This document shows, piece after piece, positions 59,331-64,000 of a stretch of 64,000 nucleotides of DNA (the stretch's first letter is position 1; each line of letters opens with the position of its first letter). Made by a program: the position numbers and the translations under genes. A model generated the notes under the pieces. That model was given only the letters and a program-made list of their open reading frames with translations. It did no database searches and had not been told where the DNA came from. This DNA is from Akkermansiaceae bacterium. Lineage in GTDB: Bacteria; Verrucomicrobiota; Verrucomicrobiia; Verrucomicrobiales; Akkermansiaceae. The stretch lies in contig CAJJBQ010000001.1 of NCBI GenBank assembly GCA_905182405.1, positions 62,001 through 126,000 on the forward strand, written 5' to 3'.

Positions 59331-61649
59331 CTAATCATCACCCCTACGTTTCTGAAAGGGCGCGCTTTCAATCACGCCAATGAGAAGTTCCTTCATGCTT
59401 CCTTTATTTTCATGAAGTCGCTTCACGAGGAGGTCAATCGTCGGGGCGTCGTAATATTCCATCCCGCGACCCGTGGCATAAATGAGGAGTTTTTCCGCGA
59501 GGCAGCGGTAAAAATCTTCGCGCCGCTTGTCGGCTAAGATCAGCTTGAGCCCCGCGACATTACTGAACTTCTCGCCCGTAATCAACTCACCGCCGCTATC
59601 GATTTTTTGTCCGTCTTCCTTCGTGCGATACTGCCCAATGGCATTATAGTTTTCGAGCCCGAGCCCGATAGGATCCATGCGCTTATGACAGCTGGCACAG
59701 AGCGGCTTCTTCCGATGAACCTCCATCATCTCGCGCATCGTGAGCGGCCTGTCACTGCCATGAGCAGCTTCCTCAAGCTCCGGAATATTCGGGGGTGCGG
59801 GAGGAGCCGGGGTTCCCAGAATTTGATCGAGCACGAAGAGCCCGCGCTTCACCGGCGAAGTCCGGGTCGGATTCGAAGTCACAATCAAAAAGGTCCCTTG
59901 GGTGAGGATGCCCCCGCGTTCAGGATACTCGGTCAAATCGACCAAGCGGTGCTCCTCTCCCTTCACGCCATCGACTTGGTAAAAGTCCGCCAAGCGCTCG
60001 TTGAGGAAGCTGTAGCGAGCCGAGATCAGCTCTTCCGCCGGACGGCCCTTTTTGAGGATAAAGTCGAAGAACATCTCGGTCTCAGTCCGCATGTCCTGAC
60101 GCACCCGGTCGTTGAAAACACGCGCCGCTTTCCGGCGATCACGCGTCTTCAAAATCTTCCAGGTATCAATCGAGAAATGCTCCACGTCCCGCGCTTGCAA
60201 CCACTGGCCGACGAAGTTCTCAGTGAAGCGCGCCGCACGCGCATCTTCCAACATGCGATCCACCTGCGCGCGAAGATTTTTGCGAAGCTCTTTCTTATAA
60301 GCGAGGCTCAGCAACTCGTCATCGGGGACCGAACTCCAGAGAAAAAAGGAAAGCCGTGAAGCCAATGCATATTCATCAAGATCCACCACCTTCCCCGGGT
60401 CGTTCGGATTGACCTGAATTTCAGCACGGAAAAGAAAACGCGGCGAAGCGAGAACCGCCGTCATGGCGTGCTTGATGCCATCCTCAAAAGTGCGCCCTGG
60501 TTGCTTGTCGACTTCAAGCACCATCTTGACGAGACGGCCCACCGTGCCGCCATCGAGCGGACGACGAAACGCGCGACTCACGAAGCTCCGCATAATCTTC
60601 CGCGCATAAAGCTCACGATCACGAAGTTCCTTCGGCGCAGGTCCATCCACCATGATCGCCTGATAGCCCTTGGGATACTCTTTAAAACTTCCGTCCTGAG
60701 GCCCATTGAGAGTGACTCTTTGGAGATTGATATACTGTTCCTCTTGCCCCTCGTCCGGCGTATTTCGTGGGAGTAGCCGAATCTCCACTTTATTTCCCCC
60801 CTTGTTAAGATCGGCTTTCCCGCTCAGACGGATCGTTTCCTCCTGATCCCAGCCGATCGTTTTTTCAGCAACCTTTTTCCCATTCACCAAGAACTCAACA
60901 TGGACCGTTTGTTCTGTCGCTGATTGCGCTCCGCGCACTGCGTAGTTAAGATGCACTCCGTAGGGACCCTTGGCTGGAGCCTCCACCTCCAATTGGGCTA
61001 TGCCTTCCTGCGCGAAGGGAAGCCAATTGACAGACTCCATGCCATCGCCAGTCGCCCGAAAGCGTTTTCCCGAAAACTCCCGAATGGGGGTCGAGGAAGC
61101 CGCGCCTTTTGGCAATGCCATTTCCATGACATCCGTCGCGGCCTTAAGATACTTCTCCATCAAAAGAGGTGAAATGCTGAGCACGCTCCCGATGGTGTCG
61201 AAACCGTAGCCCGTGTCATCCGCCGGGAAATTTTCCTGCGTGTTGTATGACACTCCGAGCAAATCCTTTACGGCGTAATAGTATTCCTGACGGTTGAGCC
61301 GGCGAATGGTGACTTGGCCTGGATCAGGGTTGTTGGGATCCAGTTTGAAAACATTCCTTTCGATCCAGCTGAGCAGCTTCTTCTTTTCGGCATCCGTCGG
61401 CTGATCCTTCTTCGCCGGCGGCATAATCTGCGAGCGCACGTTCCGCCACACCGGCAACCAATGAGAAACATCATCGAGATGCTTCGCCTTGTCAGCGAAT
61501 TCATCCATGGAAAAATCTCCTTTCGACGATCCATCCGCGTGGCAATCGTAGCAGTAGAACTCGAGAATCGGCTTCACCTCCGTATCAAAAACGACATCCG
61601 CACAGGCCGCGCCTGTGAAAAGAAGAAGAATGCCCGCAATAAGTTTCAT
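59331..61649 (-). CDS. DUF1592 family surface cytochrome with carbohydrate-binding-like insert
   Basis: From ATG 61649 the product is 772 residues with a signal peptide ending ACA. Haem-c motifs CYDCH (33-37) and CASCH (651-655) are present. The domain order is cytochrome C, DUF1587 (RRLNRQEYYYAVKDLLGV), a beta-sandwich insert (VEFLVNGKKVAEKTIGWDQE then EIRLLPRN) resembling a carbohydrate-binding fold, DUF1595 (SRAFRRPLDGGTVGRLV), DUF1592 (ALASRLSFFLWSSVPDDELL), DUF1588 (SNPTRTSPVKRGLFVLDQIL) and DUF1585. The insert is lacking in the first copy and may reflect a different surface ligand. Confidence 0.9.
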   Translation of the reverse strand: MKLIAGILLLFTGAACADVVFDTEVKPILEFYCYDCHADGSSKGDFSMDEFADKAKHLDDVSHWLPVWRNVRSQIMPPAKKDQPTDAEKKKLLSWIERNVFKLDPNNPDPGQVTIRRLNRQEYYYAVKDLLGVSYNTQENFPADDTGYGFDTIGSVLSISPLLMEKYLKAATDVMEMALPKGAASSTPIREFSGKRFRATGDGMESVNWLPFAQEGIAQLEVEAPAKGPYGVHLNYAVRGAQSATEQTVHVEFLVNGKKVAEKTIGWDQEETIRLSGKADLNKGGNKVEIRLLPRNTPDEGQEEQYINLQRVTLNGPQDGSFKEYPKGYQAIMVDGPAPKELRDRELYARKIMRSFVSRAFRRPLDGGTVGRLVKMVLEVDKQPGRTFEDGIKHAMTAVLASPRFLFRAEIQVNPNDPGKVVDLDEYALASRLSFFLWSSVPDDELLSLAYKKELRKNLRAQVDRMLEDARAARFTENFVGQWLQARDVEHFSIDTWKILKTRDRRKAARVFNDRVRQDMRTETEMFFDFILKKGRPAEELISARYSFLNERLADFYQVDGVKGEEHRLVDLTEYPERGGILTQGTFLIVTSNPTRTSPVKRGLFVLDQILGTPAPPAPPNIPELEEAAHGSDRPLTMREMMEVHRKKPLCASCHKRMDPIGLGLENYNAIGQYRTKEDGQKIDSGGELITGEKFSNVAGLKLILADKRREDFYRCLAEKLLIYATGRGMEYYDAPTIDLLVKRLHENKGSMKELLIGVIESAPFQKRRGDD

Positions 61650-61730
61650 CGGCCCTACCATACGAGGGAGTTCTGATATTCTAGTCTCAAATTTCGAGAA
61701 AATGTCTCCTCTCTTTTCTACGATGACCGT

Positions 61731-62252
61731 CTACTCCAGATCTGCCGCTTTCCACTCGGCCCAACCGCCTTTGTAGATCGAGGTCGAGTAACCCTTTTCC
61801 GCCAGAATCTTCGCCACCACGTAGCCATCGGGACAATTCACGTCGGCACAATAGAGGATGACTGTTTGCCCCGCCGCGACGGCGGCATCGATCTGAGGCT
61901 TCACCTTGGGAAACTTCGCGTCGAAGGATTTCTTCGGCAGACTGAGCGACTCCGAGATATGACCGATCAAATAAATGAGCCCCGGGCGCACATCGATCAA
62001 CAAGCAGCTTTCTGTCAGGCGCATTTCGAAAAGACGCACGATATCCACCGAGGTAATTTCGCCTTTTTTAATCACCGGAACGGGCACCTCTTTCTTGACT
62101 TCCACGGGCCTTCTCACGGCCGCGGTCTCTTCCTTGCCGACTACTTTGGGCACCGCCACTTTTTTTACTTCGATCGGATCTGGTGCCACCACAAGGTCAG
62201 CGCAAGAGCCCAGTGCCACCGCACTCCCTAGAATCGCAAGTCGCGTCAACAT
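61731..62252 (-). CDS. rhodanese-domain lipoprotein
   Basis: A 173-residue lipoprotein with lipobox LGSC at about 14-17 and a Lys/Val/Pro-rich spacer (about 25-65). The C-terminal rhodanese domain runs from about 70: 'CLLIDVRPGLIYLIGHISES', 'LPKKSFDAKFPKVKPQIDAA', then the active-site loop 'VILYCADVNCPDGY' with Cys, and 'KGYSTSIYKGGWAEWKAADL'. It may transfer sulfane sulfur in the periplasm. Orientation: same strand as the DUF1592 pair, upstream of it. Confidence 0.88.
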   Translation of the reverse strand: MLTRLAILGSAVALGSCADLVVAPDPIEVKKVAVPKVVGKEETAAVRRPVEVKKEVPVPVIKKGEITSVDIVRLFEMRLTESCLLIDVRPGLIYLIGHISESLSLPKKSFDAKFPKVKPQIDAAVAAGQTVILYCADVNCPDGYVVAKILAEKGYSTSIYKGGWAEWKAADLE

Positions 62253-62395
62253 GAATTAATGTTACCCTCTTGTATCCTCGAAGCCAATCGCTTCTTTCTT
62301 CCTAGTCCTCCCCAAGAGTGGCAAGCTCAGGACAACCCCAATCTTTAAAAGGCCATTGCCAACACGGCGGATCTTGCCACCCTCTTTTCTCGACC

Positions 62396-64000
62396 ATGTC
62401 AGACTTCCTCGTCATTGGCTCCGGCATCGCCGGCCTCTCTTTTGCCATCAAAGCCGCCGAGCACGGCAGCGTCAGCATCATCACCAAAGGCAAGCTCCTC
62501 GAATCCAACACCGCTTGGGCTCAAGGCGGCATCTCCGCCGTCCTACCCTCCGGACTTCGCGACCCCGGTGACACCTGCGAAAAGCATGTCGCAGACACCC
62601 TCGATGCCGGCGGCGGACTTTGCCATGAGAACGCAGTCAAGGTCATCATCGAAGAAGCTGCCGAGACAATTAATGAACTCGTTGCATGGGGCACGGACTT
62701 CGACGATGACGAAGATGACCCCAAGCGCTTCTCCCTCTGCAAGGAAGGCGGACATTCCGAACGCCGTATCCTCCATTCAAAAGATACCACCGGCCGCGAG
62801 ATCGCGACCTCACTTGTCGAGACCGCGAGGAAGACCAAAAACATCACCATTTTAGAAGATCACTACGCCATCGATCTCATCACGACGGGCAAGCTCGGCG
62901 CGATCACCGATGACCGCATTCTCGGCGCCTATGTTCTCGATATCAAAAAGAACAAAGTCGGCGTGATCGAGTCGCCCCGTGTCATTCTCGCCACCGGGGG
63001 CTGCGGAAAAACTTACCTCTACACCACCAACCCCGACTCCTCGACGGGCGACGGCCTCGCAATGTCCTGGCGCGCCGGAGCCTCCATCGCCAACATGGAG
63101 TTCATTCAATTCCACCCCACCTGTTTCTACAACCCCGCCGCCACCGGCCCCGAAGCCCGCTCTTTTCTCGTCTCGGAAGCCGTCCGCGGCGAAGGCGCGG
63201 TCCTCGTCAATGAGGATGGCCACCAATTCGTCAACGACCACGACCCACGCGGCTCGCTCGCCCCTCGTGACATCGTCGCCCGGGCCATCGATACCGAAAT
63301 CAAGCGCACCGGCGCGCCCTGTGTCTTCCTTGACGTCTCCCCTCTTGGCGACGAGTTCACCGAGCGCTTCCCTTTCATCCACGAAACCCTCCTCGGCTTC
63401 GGGCACAACGCGCTCGAGAAGCCCATCCCCGTGGTCCCCGCCGCGCATTATCAATGCGGAGGCGTCGTCACCGACCTCGATGGACGCACCAGCATCCGCG
63501 GACTTTTCGCTATCGGCGAGGTCGCCTGCACCGGTCTCCATGGTGCCAACCGTCTCGCCTCCAACAGCCTTCTTGAAGCAAACGTCATGGCCCGCCGCGC
63601 CCTTGCGCACATCCTCCTCCGCTTCCCGCCCGGCAGGCCCATCCCCGATGCTCCCGAGATTCCCAAATGGGAAAGTGGGAACGCCGCGCCGCCCGACGAA
63701 CTCGTTAACATCTACCACGCCTGGGACGAACTCCGCCGCACCATGCAGGACTACGTTTCGATCGTTCGCACTGACAACCGACTGCGCCGCGCCGCCAACC
63801 GCATGCAAAATCTCCGTCGCGAAGTACGCGACTTTTATTGGGGCCACACCGTGACGCCCGACATCCTCGAACTCCGCAACCTCGTCGCTACCGCGAGCCT
63901 CATCATCGACTCCGCCGTCCTCCGAAAAGAATCCCGCGGCTCGCACCACACCCTCGATTATCCAGTAAAAGAGGAGCGCTTCGAGAAGGACACCGTGATG
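62396..64000 (+). CDS. nadB: L-aspartate oxidase (partial, runs off the window)
   Basis: 535 codons from ATG 62396 with no stop before the window end. FAD motif DFLVIGSGIAGLSFAIKAAE is at the start, then 'SNTAWAQGGISAVL' and 'HSERRILHSKDTTGREIATS'. Further family blocks are 'RVILATGGCGKTYLYTTNPD', 'EFIQFHPTCFYNP', 'APRDIVARAIDTEIKRTGAP', 'AAHYQCGGVVTDLDGRTSIR' and 'GLHGANRLASNSLLEANVMA'. It oxidises L-aspartate to iminoaspartate in NAD synthesis. Frames on the opposite strand are shadows. Confidence 0.95.
   Translation, partial: MSDFLVIGSGIAGLSFAIKAAEHGSVSIITKGKLLESNTAWAQGGISAVLPSGLRDPGDTCEKHVADTLDAGGGLCHENAVKVIIEEAAETINELVAWGTDFDDDEDDPKRFSLCKEGGHSERRILHSKDTTGREIATSLVETARKTKNITILEDHYAIDLITTGKLGAITDDRILGAYVLDIKKNKVGVIESPRVILATGGCGKTYLYTTNPDSSTGDGLAMSWRAGASIANMEFIQFHPTCFYNPAATGPEARSFLVSEAVRGEGAVLVNEDGHQFVNDHDPRGSLAPRDIVARAIDTEIKRTGAPCVFLDVSPLGDEFTERFPFIHETLLGFGHNALEKPIPVVPAAHYQCGGVVTDLDGRTSIRGLFAIGEVACTGLHGANRLASNSLLEANVMARRALAHILLRFPPGRPIPDAPEIPKWESGNAAPPDELVNIYHAWDELRRTMQDYVSIVRTDNRLRRAANRMQNLRREVRDFYWGHTVTPDILELRNLVATASLIIDSAVLRKESRGSHHTLDYPVKEERFEKDTVM

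Noticed and set aside
62852..63949. Long 365-codon frame on the minus strand
   Set aside because: It lies wholly antisense to nadB, whose frame shows all the aspartate-oxidase motifs; the opposite frame has the repetitive Gly/Asp/Val text typical of shadow frames.

Overview
The window comes from a moderately GC-rich bacterium that I place in the Verrucomicrobiota, order Verrucomicrobiales (Roseibacillus/Rubritalea/Luteolibacter-like). The reasons are two DUF1592/DUF1552 surface cytochrome pairs, several sulfatases, a DUF1080 protein, PQQ-type propeller proteins, LamG, lamin-tail/CotH and YHYH secreted proteins, OmpA lipoproteins and a C-terminal 'DxDxDGxxNLLEY' domain. No rRNA, tRNA, CRISPR array or intact transposase was recognised.

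Layout. 0-8.3 kb: start of a probable sigma factor (minus), then large secreted proteins (LamG/Ig-like, lamin-tail/CotH, YHYH). 8.5-13.7 kb: a coding remnant, a DUF1592-DUF1552 pair with a 4-base overlap, and a convergent sulfatase. 13.8-15.1 kb: a gene graveyard with a sulfatase that has lost its catalytic segment and a chimeric ORF. 15.2-29.3 kb: housekeeping and envelope genes (TPR protein, CDGSH protein, lipoamide-dehydrogenase-like oxidoreductase, DUF1080 protein, two PQQ-propeller proteins, coiled-coil OmpA protein, PBP4-type DacB, trypsin-like protease, flavin reductase).

29.4-41.3 kb is the most unusual part: an alpha/beta hydrolase coupled to a PEP-hydrolase-family TIM barrel, an AraC regulator with a PAS domain, a Tm-1-like (UPF0261) protein, an LsrF-type thiolase/aldolase, a ribulose-phosphate-3-epimerase-like protein and a sugar-type SDR. 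They are all on the plus strand, with a recurring CAACCAAG motif and strong hairpins between them. I infer an AraC-controlled catabolic pathway for an unknown phosphorylated sugar or sugar acid. Interleaved are a Gfo/Idh/MocA oxidoreductase, folE (apparently frameshifted at its start), a sulfatase and a phosphatase.

41.3-50.7 kb: an EgtB/SenA-like enzyme, two gene remnants, a DUF-type cytochrome c, a 3.3-kb segment (FAD oxidoreductase with an SLH-like tail plus an esterase) that looks foreign and lies between short direct repeats, a sulfatase, an HExxH protein and another pseudogene. 50.9-57.8 kb: FKBP, OmpA lipoprotein, two hypotheticals, the pyruvate dehydrogenase E2, a broken four-helix-bundle (S23) gene, RluE, a sialidase-like protein and a small lipoprotein. 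57.9-64 kb: a second DUF1552/DUF1592 pair, a rhodanese lipoprotein, and nadB, which runs off the window.

Pseudogenes and fragments are unusually frequent. Two of the frame breaks are the same kind (A7 where A8 would restore frame), so some may be sequencing or assembly indels.
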